A stretch of DNA of 64,000 nucleotides, from NCBI RefSeq assembly GCF_947500995.1, contig NZ_CANMUA010000004.1, positions 124,001-188,000 on the forward strand. Reading direction: 5' to 3'. This document shows, one piece after another, positions 29,698-40,004 of this stretch; the stretch's first letter is position 1; the number at the start of each line of letters is the position of its first letter. The notes under the pieces are model-generated. The model was not told where the DNA came from. It ran no database searches and saw only the letters and a list, made by a program, of their open reading frames with translations. The stretch is from an uncultured Serinicoccus sp. Its GTDB lineage: Bacteria; Actinomycetota; Actinomycetes; Actinomycetales; Dermatophilaceae. The translations under genes were made by a program, and so were the position numbers.

Positions 29698-29765
29698 GGG
29701 TCTCTCCTGGGTCGGGGTCGGGGTCTGGGGTATGCCGAGGGGATGGGTCCGAGGGGAGGCGCGGG

Positions 29766-30371
29766 TCAGCTCTCGACGAGGGCACCGAGGGACTCGGCCA
29801 CGGCGAGCGCGCCGGCCAGGTCGAGGCGGGTGCCGCGCAGGGCCGCGTCGCCCAGGTCGGCGCCGACCAGGCTCGCGCCCCGCAGGTCGGCACCCTCGGC
29901 GCGCACGCCCCGCAGGGCCGCGCCGGACAGGTCGGCACCCTCCAGCGAGGCCTTGCGCAGGTCGGCGCCGGCCAGGTCGGCCTCGGTCAGGCGCAGTCCC
30001 GAGAGGTCCTGGTCACGCAGGTCGGCCCCTCGCAGGGACACGCCCCACCACGACCCGCCGGTGACGGTGATCGGGCGCAGGTCGCAGCCGGAGAAGCTGC
30101 TGCCGTCGAACCGGCAGCCCTCCAGCGTGGCGTCGAAGAAGGAGGTGTCGATGAAGGTGCAGGCGGTGAACGCCGTCTGTCGATGGACCGAGGCGTTGAG
30201 CCGGCAGCGGTCGAAGGTGCAGCCGACGAAGCGGCAGCCGGAGGTCACCGCCTCGGTCAGGTCGACCTCGCGCAGGAGGCAGTCCGTCCACGCCCGGCCA
30301 GTGAGCTCGACGGCGTACCAGTCCTCGTCGAGGACGGTCTCGCCCACGACCTCGGGGGTCCCGGTGCTCAC
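29766..30371 (-). CDS. Pentapeptide-repeat protein
   Basis: The 201-residue protein is dominated by A(D/N)Lxx repeats. A first block (about 30-100) contains many Cys and Phe centre positions (CRFVGCTFDRCRL), and a second (about 110-190) has regular ADLxG units. This builds a right-handed quadrilateral beta-helix. Some such proteins mimic DNA and protect gyrase, but no evidence here shows that role. The GTG start overlaps the upstream gene's stop (GTGA). Confidence 0.9.
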   Translation of the reverse strand: MSTGTPEVVGETVLDEDWYAVELTGRAWTDCLLREVDLTEAVTSGCRFVGCTFDRCRLNASVHRQTAFTACTFIDTSFFDATLEGCRFDGSSFSGCDLRPITVTGGSWWGVSLRGADLRDQDLSGLRLTEADLAGADLRKASLEGADLSGAALRGVRAEGADLRGASLVGADLGDAALRGTRLDLAGALAVAESLGALVES

Positions 30372-30736
30372 GACAACGGCCGGCAGTCGTTGTCGCACCC
30401 CGTCGGCGGGGGCGGGGAGCCGGCGCGCGGGCGCCGGTGCAGCACCGCGTGGCCGGGCTCGACGTGGAGCTCCTCGCCGACGAGCGTGGCCTCGCCGTCC
30501 ACCACCAGCGCGTAGCCTCCCGGCTCGGCGGGTGGCAGCAGCAGAGTGACGGCGGGTCGCCCGGGGACCACGCGGCGCGCCGTGCGACCCGGGGCCGCGA
30601 CGACCAGCACGTCTCCGCGCATCGACACCTCCACCTCGCCGACGTGGGGGCGCTCGTCGCCGGGCAGCAGCAGGTATGCCGTCGGGTGCCGCGTCAGGGC
30701 CTGCTCCAGCTCGGCCAGGTCGACCACGATGCTCAT
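30368..30736 (-). CDS. Small PPOX-class-like protein
   Basis: The 122-residue product has a beta-rich core (TAYLLLPGDERPHVGEVEV, VLVVAAPGRTARRV, YALVVDGEATLVG) that looks like a pyridoxamine 5'-phosphate oxidase/split-barrel fold. The C-terminal 20 residues are Pro/Cys-rich and variable. The fold call is tentative and cofactor residues are not evident. It forms a two-gene unit with the pentapeptide-repeat gene, joined by a 4-nt overlap, and diverges from the MocA-like gene. Confidence 0.65.
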   Translation of the reverse strand: MSIVVDLAELEQALTRHPTAYLLLPGDERPHVGEVEVSMRGDVLVVAAPGRTARRVVPGRPAVTLLLPPAEPGGYALVVDGEATLVGEELHVEPGHAVLHRRPRAGSPPPPTGCDNDCRPLS

Positions 30737-30775
30737 GGGCCCATCATGCCCGCCTCCCCTGACACACTGGGGAGC

Positions 30776-31384
30776 ATGGGCACGACGTCGGCACGCACCA
30801 CCGGTCTGCTGCTCGCGGCGGGCGCCGGGCGCAGGTTCGGCGGCCCCAAGGCGCTGGCGACCACCGAGGGGGTGCCCTGGGTGGTGAGCTCCGCGCAGGT
30901 GCTGCTCGACGGCGGGTGCGGAGACGTCCTCGTGGTGACGGGCGCCCAGGCGCAGCAGGTCGAGGGCCGGCTCGCCGAGTCGTTCCCGGGGGACCCGAGG
31001 GTGGGGACGACCTTCTGCGGCACCTGGGAGCAGGGCATGGGCGAGTCGCTGCGCGCCGGGCTCATGTCGCTGGTCGCCCGCGGCCGCACGGTGCCGCTGC
31101 TCGCGGTCGCGCACCTCGTCGACCTCCCGGACGTCGGCGCGGACGTCGTCGCCCGCCTCCTGGACCGGTCGGGCGCGGGGCCCGCCGGCCTGGCACGGGC
31201 GGCATACCACGGCGTGGCCGGTCACCCGGTGCTGCTCGGGCAGGACCACTGGCAGGGTGTGCTCTCGGGGGCGCGCGGCGACCAAGGGGCCCGGGCCTAC
31301 CTGCGCCGCGCCCGGCCCGAGCTGGTCGAGTGCGGCGACCTCGCCCGGGGCAGCGACGTCGACCGTCAGGAGGAGCGGGCGTAA
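30776..31384 (+). CDS. MocA-like molybdenum cofactor cytidylyltransferase
   Basis: The 202-residue nucleotidyltransferase starts with the NTP-binding LLLAAGAGRRFGGPKAL. It has the GTWEQGMGESLRAGL segment and VDLPDVGADVV, where the family has a metal-binding Asp after a hydrophobic strand. It is a MobA/MocA-like enzyme. Its position before moxR, coxE, xdhC and coxSLMG suggests it makes the cytosine dinucleotide form of the cofactor for that hydroxylase. Functional assignment is by context. Confidence 0.8.
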   Translation: MGTTSARTTGLLLAAGAGRRFGGPKALATTEGVPWVVSSAQVLLDGGCGDVLVVTGAQAQQVEGRLAESFPGDPRVGTTFCGTWEQGMGESLRAGLMSLVARGRTVPLLAVAHLVDLPDVGADVVARLLDRSGAGPAGLARAAYHGVAGHPVLLGQDHWQGVLSGARGDQGARAYLRRARPELVECGDLARGSDVDRQEERA

Positions 31385-31448
31385 AAGCGTGGCTGCCCCC
31401 GGTCTCCCTGCACCGGGCGAAGGTGGACCTGCCCGACCGCTGAGGGCG

Positions 31449-31802
31449 CTACCAGCTGCGGCGCAGCAGGCCGACCGTCTGCGACAGGTCGAGGCCCGAC
31501 GCGCGGGCGGCGTGCACGAGCTCCTCGGCGGCGACCCGGGCGGGCTGGGAGGGCGCGAGCTCCTCCCGGACGAGGGTGCCGCCGCGACCGCGGGTCTCCA
31601 CGTGCCCCTCCTCCTCGAGCTGCCGGTAGGCCTTGGCCACCGTGTTGGTCGCGATGCCCAGGTCGGCGGCCAGCCGCCGCACCGGGGGCAGCCGGTCGCC
31701 GGCCACCAGCGCACCGTCCCGGATCGCACCCACCACCCCGTCCACGACCTGCTCGAAGACCGGGGTGGGGGAGCCGGGGTCGACCGCGATGCTCAGGCTC
31801 AC
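31449..31802 (-). CDS. Short GntR-family regulator (YtrA type)
   Basis: The 117-residue protein is almost entirely a GntR winged helix. It opens with PVFEQVVDGVVGAIRDGAL, then has LPPVRRLAADLGIATNTVAKAYRQLEEEG as recognition helices. A short helical tail follows instead of a large ligand domain, typical of the YtrA subfamily. It lies antiparallel to, and immediately upstream of, the moxR-cox genes, so it may regulate them or itself; no operator could be defined. Confidence 0.88.
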   Translation of the reverse strand: MSLSIAVDPGSPTPVFEQVVDGVVGAIRDGALVAGDRLPPVRRLAADLGIATNTVAKAYRQLEEEGHVETRGRGGTLVREELAPSQPARVAAEELVHAARASGLDLSQTVGLLRRSW

Positions 31803-31871
31803 GCCTGCAGGGTACGCCCGCGACGGAGCCCCGCCGTGGACAACCTGCGGCCGGTCGGCGATGCTGCCGGT

Positions 31872-32768
31872 ATGCCGAACCCCGCCCTGGCCAGCCCGGA
31901 CACCCTGCGCGCCGCCCTGGCGGAGACGGCATACCTCGCCGACGACGGGCTGGCGACGGTGACCTGGCTCGCGCACACCCTGCAGCGGCCGCTGCTGCTC
32001 GAGGGGGAGCCGGGCACCGGCAAGACGGCGCTGGCGGAGGCCATGGCGCAGCTGCAGGGGGTGCCGCTCATCCGGCTGCAGTGCTACGAGGGGATCGAGG
32101 CCAGCCAGGCGCTCTACGACTGGGACTTCCCGCGGCAGATCCTGCACCTGCGCGCGGTCGAGGCCCTGGCGCGGGACACCTCGGACGGGGCCGGGGTGGG
32201 CGAGTTGGAGGCCGAGCTGTTCGACGAACGCTTCCTGCAGGCCCGACCCGTCCTGCAGGCGCTGCGCGAGTCGCCGTGCGTGCTGCTCGTCGACGAGATC
32301 GACCGGGCGGACGACGAGTTCGAGGCGTTCCTCCTGGAGGTGCTCTCCACCTGGTCGGTGAGCATCCCCGAGCTGGGGGTCGTGGCCGCGGACACCCCGC
32401 CCTTCGTCGTGCTCACGTCCAACCGGACCCGCGAGCTGCACGACGCCCTCAAGCGACGCTGCCTCTACCACTGGATCGAGCACCCGGGGCTCGACCGTGA
32501 GCTGGAGATCGTCCGGGCCCGGCTGCCGGAGGTGGAGCAGACGCTCGCCCGCGAGGTGGTGACCCTGGTCCAGCAGCTGCGCGCCGACGACACCATGGTC
32601 AAGCCGCCCGGGGTGGCCGAGACGCTGGACTGGGCGCGGGCGCTCACCGCGCTCGGCCAGAGCCGGCTGGACCCCGAGGTGGCCGCCACGACGATGGGTG
32701 CCGCGGTGAAGTACCGCGAGGACGCCGAGCGGGTCCGCGTCGCCCTGGACCGCATGCTCACCCGCTGA
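31872..32768 (+). CDS. MoxR/CoxD-family AAA+ ATPase
   Basis: The 298-residue protein is a MoxR-type AAA+ ATPase with Walker A GEPGTGKT at 45-52 and Walker B VLLVDEIDRAD near 138. The arginine-containing segment SNRTRELHDALKRRC is the family sensor. CoxD-type members help assemble the Mo-S-Cu or Mo centre of hydroxylases. It lies 10 nt upstream of a VWA partner gene, the usual MoxR-VWA pairing. The start ATG lies inside a GGTATGCC octamer. Confidence 0.92.
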   Translation: MPNPALASPDTLRAALAETAYLADDGLATVTWLAHTLQRPLLLEGEPGTGKTALAEAMAQLQGVPLIRLQCYEGIEASQALYDWDFPRQILHLRAVEALARDTSDGAGVGELEAELFDERFLQARPVLQALRESPCVLLVDEIDRADDEFEAFLLEVLSTWSVSIPELGVVAADTPPFVVLTSNRTRELHDALKRRCLYHWIEHPGLDRELEIVRARLPEVEQTLAREVVTLVQQLRADDTMVKPPGVAETLDWARALTALGQSRLDPEVAATTMGAAVKYREDAERVRVALDRMLTR

Positions 32769-32778
32769 GAGGTATGCC

Positions 32779-33924
32779 GTGACGCGGGCCGAGGGGCGAG
32801 GCGCCGGGCCCACGCACGTCGAGGGGTGGGGCGCGGGACAGACGCTGGGCGGGTTCGCCCGGGCCTGCCGGGCGGCGGGGCTCCCAATCACCGCCGACCG
32901 GGAGCGCACCTTCCTGCGCGCCTGCGCCGCCACGGGTCTGCGGGACCGCGCGGGCGTCTACTGGGCCGGGCGGGCGACGCTCACCGCGTCCCCGGCCGAC
33001 CTCGAGCCCTACGACCGCGTCTTCACCGGCTGGTTCGGCGGCCGCCCCATGCACGCGGTCAGCCGCGACGAGCCCCCGGCGCCCACCACGGTGCAGGCCT
33101 CGCTGGAGGAGCCGACGGCCGAGGGGGACGGGGAGACGCAGGACGACGTCGTGCGGGTCACCGCGTCGGCGCAGGAGGTCCTGCGCCACCGCGACGTCGC
33201 CGGGCTGTCACCGGCGGACCGGTCCGCCCTGCGCCGGCAGTTCGCGACGCTCACGGTGCGCCCGCCCACCCGGCCGGCGCGGCGGCATACCCGGTCCAGG
33301 CGGGGGGAGGTGGACGGCCGGGCCACCGTCCGGGCGCACCTGCGCAACCTCGGGGAGCCGACCCGCATCCGCCTGCGCGACAGGACGATCCGTCGACGTC
33401 GGGTGGTCCTGCTCGTCGACGTGTCCGGGTCGATGACCTCCTACGCCGACAGCCTGCTGCGCCTCGCCCACCGGGTGGTGCAGGCGGCCCCGCACACCAC
33501 CGAGGTCTTCACCGTCGGGACCCGCCTCACCCACGTCACCCGGGCGCTGCGCGAGCGCGACCCCGACCGGGCCCTGCTCGCGGCCGGGGAGGCGGTGCCG
33601 GACTGGTCGGGCGGCACCCGCCTGGGGGAGGCGGTCGACGTCTTCCTGCGCCGGTGGGGCCGTCGGGGCATGGCCCGGGGTGCCGTCGTCGTCGTCCTGA
33701 GCGACGGGTGGGAGCGGCAGTCGCCCGAGCTCCTCGGTGAGCAGCTGCGCCGGCTGCGCTCGCTGGCGCACCGGGTGGTCTGGGTCAACCCGCACCGCGG
33801 CAAGGAGGGGTATGCCCCGGTGCAGGCGGGCATCGTCGCCGCCCTGCCGCACGTCGACGACCTGGTCGCCGGCCACTCGCTCGCGACCTTCCAGGAGCTG
33901 CTGGACCTGCTGGCGAGGGCCTGA
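32779..33924 (+). CDS. CoxE-like VWA domain protein
   Basis: The 381-residue protein has a basic, variable N-terminal half and a C-terminal von Willebrand A domain. The MIDAS motif DVSGSM starts at Asp214, and SGGTRLGEA provides the conserved Thr. CoxE-type proteins act with the MoxR ATPase in maturation of CO-dehydrogenase-family enzymes. The GTG start is 10 nt after moxR. The gene is followed by a palindrome that may separate it from xdhC. Confidence 0.9.
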   Translation: MTRAEGRGAGPTHVEGWGAGQTLGGFARACRAAGLPITADRERTFLRACAATGLRDRAGVYWAGRATLTASPADLEPYDRVFTGWFGGRPMHAVSRDEPPAPTTVQASLEEPTAEGDGETQDDVVRVTASAQEVLRHRDVAGLSPADRSALRRQFATLTVRPPTRPARRHTRSRRGEVDGRATVRAHLRNLGEPTRIRLRDRTIRRRRVVLLVDVSGSMTSYADSLLRLAHRVVQAAPHTTEVFTVGTRLTHVTRALRERDPDRALLAAGEAVPDWSGGTRLGEAVDVFLRRWGRRGMARGAVVVVLSDGWERQSPELLGEQLRRLRSLAHRVVWVNPHRGKEGYAPVQAGIVAALPHVDDLVAGHSLATFQELLDLLARA

Positions 33925-33952
33925 CGGCCACCGAGCCGGCGCCCGCGACGAC

Positions 33953-33992
33953 GTCCCGTGGGAGTCGCCCAGGGCGCCGACTCCCACGGGAC
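33953..33992. repeat. Palindromic element between the VWA and xdhC genes
   Basis: GTCCCGTGGGAGTCG (33953-33967) and CGACTCCCACGGGAC (33978-33992) form a perfect 15-bp stem around a 10-nt loop. The arms match those at 24025-24064 except for G/C at one position. It may terminate the moxR-VWA transcript. Confidence 0.8.
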
Positions 33993-34059
33993 CGTGACCC
34001 GTGCGCAGGGCCGCCGTCCACGACGCGTGGTCCGCCCGGTTTCGTGGCACGATCAGCAC

Positions 34060-35196
34060 ATGCGTGACGTCCTGGACCGGCTGCTCCCGTGGTGGGAGGG
34101 CGACCACCAGGTCGCGCTCGCGACCGTGGTGGGCACCTGGAAGTCGGCGCCCCGCCAGCCGGGTGCTGCCATGCTCGTCGGGGTGGACGGCGAGGCCGTC
34201 GGCTCCGTGTCCGGCGGGTGCGTCGAGGGCGCGGTCTACGAGCTGGGTCAGGAGGTCATCGCCACCGGGTCGCCCGTGCTGCAGCGCTACGGCGTCTCCG
34301 ACGACGAGGCGATGGGGGTCGGGCTCACCTGCGGCGGGATCCTCGACATCTACGTCGAGCGGGTCTCCCGCGCGGACTTCCCCGAGCTGGGCGACATCGC
34401 GGCCGACATCACGGCCGGCCGCCCCGTCGCCGTGGCCACCGTCGTCGCCCACCCCGACGTCACGCACCTGGGCCGACGGCTCGTGGTGCGGCCCGAGCCG
34501 GAGCCCGTGGTGGGTAGCCTGGGCAGCCCGCGCGCCGACGCCGCCGTCGTCGACGACGCCCGCGGCATGCTGGCGCAGGGCCGGACGGCGACCCTGGAGT
34601 ACGGCCCCGACGGCGAGCGCCGCGGCGAGGGGATGCGGGTCTTCGTCGCCTCCTACGCACCGCGCCCCCGGATGCTCGTCTTCGGGGCCATCGACTTCGC
34701 GTCCGCGGTCGCCCGGATGGGCAGCTTCCTCGGCTACCGCGTCACGGTCTGCGACGCCCGCCCCGTGTTCGCCACCCGCAGCCGCTTCCCGGACGCCGAC
34801 GAGGTCGTCGTCTCCTGGCCGCACCGGTATGTCGAGGCGCAGGTCGCCCAGGACGCGCTCGACGCGCGCACGGTCGCCTGCGTCCTCACCCACGACCCGA
34901 AGTTCGACGTGCCCCTGCTGGAGGTGCTGCTGGGGGAGGACGCGCCGGACCTCGCCTACATCGGCGCCATGGGGTCGCGCCGCACCCACGAGGACCGGCT
35001 GGCCCGGCTCCGGGAGGCCGGGCTGGGCGAGCACCAGCTCGCCCGGCTCCGCAGCCCGATCGGCCTGGACCTGGGCGCCCGCACCCCGGAGGAGACGGCG
35101 GTGAGCATCGCCAGCGAGATCATCGCGCTGCGCTGGGGCGGTCGCGGCGAGCCGTTGCGCGAGACCGAGGGCGCGATCCACCGGCACCACGGCTGA
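34060..35196 (+). CDS. XdhC/CoxF-family maturation factor
   Basis: The 378-residue protein has the XdhC N-terminal domain ([19 protein letters not shown] and SVSGGCVEG) and a C-terminal Rossmann domain. XdhC proteins insert or sulfurate the molybdenum cofactor in xanthine-dehydrogenase-family enzymes. The gene precedes coxS by 113 nt. The spacer holds a small inverted repeat GGGACA-ACGA-TGTCCC at 35269-35284 and no strong terminator. Confidence 0.92.
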   Translation: MRDVLDRLLPWWEGDHQVALATVVGTWKSAPRQPGAAMLVGVDGEAVGSVSGGCVEGAVYELGQEVIATGSPVLQRYGVSDDEAMGVGLTCGGILDIYVERVSRADFPELGDIAADITAGRPVAVATVVAHPDVTHLGRRLVVRPEPEPVVGSLGSPRADAAVVDDARGMLAQGRTATLEYGPDGERRGEGMRVFVASYAPRPRMLVFGAIDFASAVARMGSFLGYRVTVCDARPVFATRSRFPDADEVVVSWPHRYVEAQVAQDALDARTVACVLTHDPKFDVPLLEVLLGEDAPDLAYIGAMGSRRTHEDRLARLREAGLGEHQLARLRSPIGLDLGARTPEETAVSIASEIIALRWGGRGEPLRETEGAIHRHHG

Positions 35197-35309
35197 GCGA
35201 CGCCAGAACATCCCGTCTGACCTCGCCGTATCGGTTGCGCAGCACCCCCCGGAGGGGCAGGATCAGCAGGGACAACGATGTCCCCTCATCCTCCGGACGG
35301 GAGAGCCGT

Positions 35310-35788
<479 letters not shown>

Positions 35789-35792
<4 letters not shown>

Positions 35793-38305
35793 CCGCCGTC
35801 GACGACCGGCCGCAGGCAGCGTCCACGCACGAGGTCGGCCGCGACCGCCGGCGCAAGGAGGACCAGCGCCTTATCACGGGCCGCACGAAGTGGACCGACA
35901 ACCTCGTCCTCCCGGGCATGCTGCACCTGGCGATGGTGCGCAGCCCGCTGGCGCACGCCCGGATCACGGGCATCGACGCCACGGCCGCTCGCGAGGCCCC
36001 GGGCGTCATCGCCGTCCTCACCGGCGAGGACGTCAAGGACCTGCAGGGCTCGCTGCCCTGCGCCTGGCCCATCACCGAGGACCAGAAGGCGCCGCCGCAC
36101 CCGGCCATCGCCGTCGACCGCGTGGCCTTCTCCGGTGAGGTCGTCGCCGTCGTCGCCGCACGCTCCTCCGCCGCGGCAAGGGACGCCGCCGAGCTCGTCG
36201 ACGTCGACTACGAGGACCTGCCCGCCGCCCTCGAGCTGCGGGCCTCCGCGCAGGACGAGACCCTGGCCCACCCCGACCTCGGCACCAACCGCTCGGCCAC
36301 CTGGGTCTTCGACTCCGCCGAGGCGGGCACCGGGTCCGACGTCGAGGACGCCATCGCCGAGGCCGACGTCGTGGTCGAGCGCGAGTTCCGCCAGCAGCGA
36401 CTCATCCCCGCCTTCATGGAGCCCCGCTCCACGGTGGTGGACCCGACCGGCGAGCAGTTCGTCATGTGGTCGGCCACCCAGGTGCCGCACATCCTGCGCC
36501 TCATGCTGGCCATGACCCTGGGCGTCGACGAGGGCAAGATCCGCGTCATCGCCCCCGACGTCGGCGGCGGCTTCGGCGGCAAGCTGCAGGTCACCCCGGA
36601 GGAGATCATCACCTTCCTGGTGGCACGGCATACCGGCAAGCCGTGCAAGTGGACCGAGACCCGCAGCGAGTCGCTGCTCTCGGCGCACCACGGCCGCGAC
36701 CAGTGGCAGAAGCTCACCCTGGCGGCCAAGGCCGACGGCACCGTCACCGGGCTGAAGGTCGAGCTGCTCGCCGACATGGGCGCCTACCTGGGGCTGGTGA
36801 CGCCGGGCGTGCCGATCCTCGGGGCGTTCATGTACAACTCCATCTACAAGTTCCCCGCCTACCACTTCTCCTGCACCAACGTCTTCACCAACAAGACGTG
36901 GACCGACGCCTACCGCGGCGCCGGCCGCCCGGAGGCGACCTTCGCCATCGAGCGGATCATGGACGAGCTCGCCCTCGAGCTCGGGCGTGACCCGATGGAG
37001 GTGCGCGAGCAGAACTGGATCACCCACGAGGAGTTCCCGTTCACCACCGTCTGCGGGCTGGAGTACGACTCGGGCAACTACGAGGCCGCCACCGAGCGGG
37101 CCAAGGAGCTCTTCGGATATGACGAGCTGCGGGCCGAGCAGCAGCGGCGCCGGGAGAGCGGCGACCGGGTGCAGCTGGGCCTGGGCATCTCCACCTTCAC
37201 CGAGATGTGCGGGCTCGCGCCCTCGCGGGTCCTCGGCTCGCTCAACTACGGGGCCGGTGGCTGGGAGCATGCCTCGGTCCGGATGCTGCCCACCGGCAAG
37301 GTCGAGGTCATCACCGGGTCCTCGGCGCACGGCCAGGGCCACGAGACGGCCTGGAGCCAGATCGTGGCCGACCAGCTGGGCGTGCCCTTCGAGGACGTCG
37401 AGGTGCTGCACGGTGACACCCAGATCAGCCACAAGGGCCTGGACACCTACGGCTCGCGCTCGCTGGTCGTCGGCGGGCAGGCGGTCATCAACGCCGCCAA
37501 GAAGGTCATCGAGAAGGCCAAGCCGCTCGCGGCCTACCAGCTCGAGGCCAACGTGGACGACCTGGAGTTCAGCGACGGGAAGTTCACCGTCAAGGGCGCC
37601 GGGGCCGACCAGGAGGGCGTGGGGCTCGCCGGCCTGGCGCTCGCCGTCTTCGCCGCGCACGACCTGCCGGACGGGATGGAACCGAGCCTGGACGCCGACG
37701 CGACCTTCGACCCGGTGAACTTCTCCTTCCCGCACGGCACCCACCTCTGCGCGATGGAGGTCGACACCGAGACGGGGGCCACGACGATGCGGTCCTACGT
37801 CTGCGTCGACGACATCGGCAACGTCGTCAACCCGCTCATCGTCGAGGGGCAGGTGCACGGCGGGCTCGTCCAGGGCATCGCCCAGGCGCTGTGGGAGGAG
37901 GCGGTCTACGACGACCAGGGCACCCTGGTGTCCGGTTCGTTCGTGGACTACACCCTCCCGACCACGGCGGACACCATCACCTTCGTCACCGACCGGACCA
38001 CCTCGCCCGCCACCTCCAACGACCTCGGCGTCAAGGGGGTCGGCGAGGCCGGCTGCATCGCCTCCACCCCGGCCGTCGTCAACGCGGTCCTCGACGCGAT
38101 CCGGCAGTTCGGCGTCAAGGACATCGTCATGCCCTGCACCCCGGAGCGGGTGTGGCGGGCGATCCAGGACGGCACGGCCGGTGCCATGAGCGAGACGGCG
38201 GGGGCGGCCGCGGGCCACTTCGCCGAGGGTGAGCCCAACCAGGACCCACCCGGAACCGGGGCGGCACCCGCCGCCGGCACGACGCAGGAAGGCGGTCAGG
38301 CATGA
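35789..38305 (+). CDS. coxL: Form II CoxL-like molybdenum hydroxylase large subunit
   Basis: The 838-residue catalytic subunit binds the molybdopterin cofactor. Motifs are VGGGFGGK (about 255), the active-site loop AYRGAGR at 374-380, [16 protein letters not shown] and the catalytic glutamate E753 (GVGEAG). True aerobic CO dehydrogenases (form I) have AYRCSFR with a copper-binding Cys. This one lacks that Cys, so it is form II and its substrate is not established. Gene order S-L-M also matches form II. The GTG start overlaps coxS and the stop overlaps coxM. Confidence 0.92.
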
Positions 38306-39156
38306 TCCCCCCGGAGTTCGACTACGCCGCCCCGACCACGGTGGCCGAAGCGCTCGAGCTGCTCGCCGAGCACGGCGACGAGGCGAAGGTCCTCTCCGGT
38401 GGGCAGTCGCTGCTCCCGGTCCTGCGAATGCGGCTCAACGCGCCCGGGATCATCGTCGACATCTCCCGCATCGAGGAGCTCAAGGGAGTCACCGAGGTCG
38501 GTGACGCGATCCGCATCGGTGCGGGCGCGACCTACCAGGACGTCCTCGACTCCGCGCTCGTCCGGGAGCACCTGGCCCTGCTGCACACCACGCTCAAGGA
38601 GGTCGCCGACGAGCAGATCCGCCACCGGGGCACGGTCTGCGGTGCCCTGGCGCACGCCGATCCCGCCGGCGACGTGGGCGCCCCGGTGCTGGCGCTGGAG
38701 GGCCGCATGGTCATCCAGGGCCCGGACGGCGAGCGGACGGTGGACGGCGCGGACTTCTTCGTCGACCTCTTCGAGACCGCCGTCGGCGAGGGCGAGCTGC
38801 TCACCGCCGTGGAGATCCCCAAGCACACCGGCTGGGGCGCCCACTACGAGAAGTTCGTGCGGGTCTCCCACCAGTGGGCGATCATCGGCGTCGCCGCCGC
38901 GGTGCGCACCGACGGCGGCACCATCGCCGAGGCCCGGGTCGGCCTGACCAACATGGGCTCGACCCCGTTGCGGGCCCGTGCCGTCGAGGAGGCGCTGGTG
39001 GGTCAGGAGGCCACCGAGGAGGCCGTCGCCCAGGCGTGCGCGCAGGTCGCCGAGGGCACCGACCCGCCCTCGGACCTCAACGGGCAGGCGGACTACCGCA
39101 AGCACGTCGCCGGGGTGCTGACCCGGCGGGCCGTGCTCGCGGCGGCAGGAGCCTGA
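38302..39156 (+). CDS. coxM: CoxM-like FAD-binding subunit
   Basis: The 284-residue medium subunit binds FAD and passes electrons to the acceptor. The two FAD loops are LSGGQSLLPVLRMRL (about 32-46) and IRHRGTVCGALAHADPAGD, and the C-terminal CO-dehydrogenase flavoprotein domain follows. The start overlaps the coxL stop by ATGA, giving a tightly coupled S-L-M operon. Confidence 0.94.
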   Translation: MIPPEFDYAAPTTVAEALELLAEHGDEAKVLSGGQSLLPVLRMRLNAPGIIVDISRIEELKGVTEVGDAIRIGAGATYQDVLDSALVREHLALLHTTLKEVADEQIRHRGTVCGALAHADPAGDVGAPVLALEGRMVIQGPDGERTVDGADFFVDLFETAVGEGELLTAVEIPKHTGWGAHYEKFVRVSHQWAIIGVAAAVRTDGGTIAEARVGLTNMGSTPLRARAVEEALVGQEATEEAVAQACAQVAEGTDPPSDLNGQADYRKHVAGVLTRRAVLAAAGA

Positions 39157-39160
39157 CCCG

Positions 39161-39610
39161 ATGGCGATGGAGCTGCACCACACCTTCACCGTCGACGCCC
39201 CGCCGGAGGCCACCTGGGCCCTGCTCACCGACCTCGAGCAGGTCGGCGGGTGCTTCCCGGGCGCCACCGTCACCTCGGCCACCGAGACGGAGTTCACCGG
39301 CAACGTCAAGGTCAAGCTCGGCCCGATCGGGGTGACCTACCAGGGCGAGGGCAGGTTCGTCGAGCGCGACGACGAGGCCCACCGCGCCGTCATCGAAGGC
39401 CTCGGCAAGGGCCTGCGCGGGCTCGGCAACGCCTCGGCCAAGGTCGTCCTCCAGCTGGAGCCGGAAGGCAGCGGCACCAAGGCCGACGTGGCGACGTCGC
39501 TCAACATCACGGGCAAGCCGGCGCAGTTCGGCCGGGGCGTCATGCAGACGGTGTCGGACAAGCTGCTCGGTCAGTTCGTCGAGTGCATCGAGGGCAAGCT
39601 CACCCCGTGA
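39161..39610 (+). CDS. coxG: CoxG-like SRPBCC protein
   Basis: The 149-residue protein is a START/SRPBCC-fold member of the CO dehydrogenase subunit G family. It opens with ELHHTFTVDAPPEATWALLTD and includes CFPGATVTS and VKVKLGPIGVTYQGEG. CoxG in other bacteria helps recruit the enzyme to the membrane or acts in quinone delivery. No membrane segment is present here. It begins 4 nt after coxM. Confidence 0.9.
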   Translation: MAMELHHTFTVDAPPEATWALLTDLEQVGGCFPGATVTSATETEFTGNVKVKLGPIGVTYQGEGRFVERDDEAHRAVIEGLGKGLRGLGNASAKVVLQLEPEGSGTKADVATSLNITGKPAQFGRGVMQTVSDKLLGQFVECIEGKLTP

Positions 39611-39617
39611 GGCGCGG

Positions 39618-39935
39618 GTGAACGAGCCACCAGGCTCCGAGCCGGTGCGTGCCGACGGCATGCACCGGCTCGTGACCGGTGGCGTCGGCGAGGACGACGC
39701 CTGGCACCGGGCGCGCACCACGTGCACAGCCTGCGGCAGCGGCGACCTCATGGATGAGGGGTTCCTCACCAGTCGAGGGAACGGAACGACCGGCCACGTG
39801 GAGTGGGTCGAGGAGCCTCCCTCGACCGACATCTTCGGCTTCGCGGCCCTGGACGGCGTCACGCGACACCCCGTCCGTGCCTTCCGGTGCCGTGAGTGCC
39901 GACACCTCGAGCTCTTCGCGGAGGAGCACGAGTAG
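39618..39935 (+). CDS. Small zinc-ribbon protein, function unknown
   Basis: The 105-residue product has two CxxC knuckles, TACGSC-like C-T-A-C near 36-39 and C-R-E-C near 91-94, which probably bind one zinc ion. Between them is FLTSRGNGTTGHVEWVEEP. The GTG start is 7 nt after coxG, so it may share the cox transcript, but I know no link between such proteins and molybdenum hydroxylases. Start and function are uncertain. Confidence 0.65.
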   Translation: MNEPPGSEPVRADGMHRLVTGGVGEDDAWHRARTTCTACGSGDLMDEGFLTSRGNGTTGHVEWVEEPPSTDIFGFAALDGVTRHPVRAFRCRECRHLELFAEEHE

Positions 39936-39992
39936 GCGAGCCGGGCTCCGCTGCCGGGGGATCCTGTCCGCGACGGTCGCACGGGCCGTGGC

Positions 39993-39998
39993 TAGGGT
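39993..39998 (+). promoter_or_regulatory. -10 element TAGGGT of the M20 peptidase gene
   Basis: TAGGGT ends 6 nt before ATG 40005, the leaderless arrangement. Confidence 0.65.
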
Positions 39999-40004
39999 GG
40001 CGGT

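Noticed and set aside
35197-35309. Riboswitch (Moco-type) before coxS
   Set aside because: The 113-bp spacer has only a 6-bp hairpin (35269-35284); no recognisable conserved aptamer core was seen.
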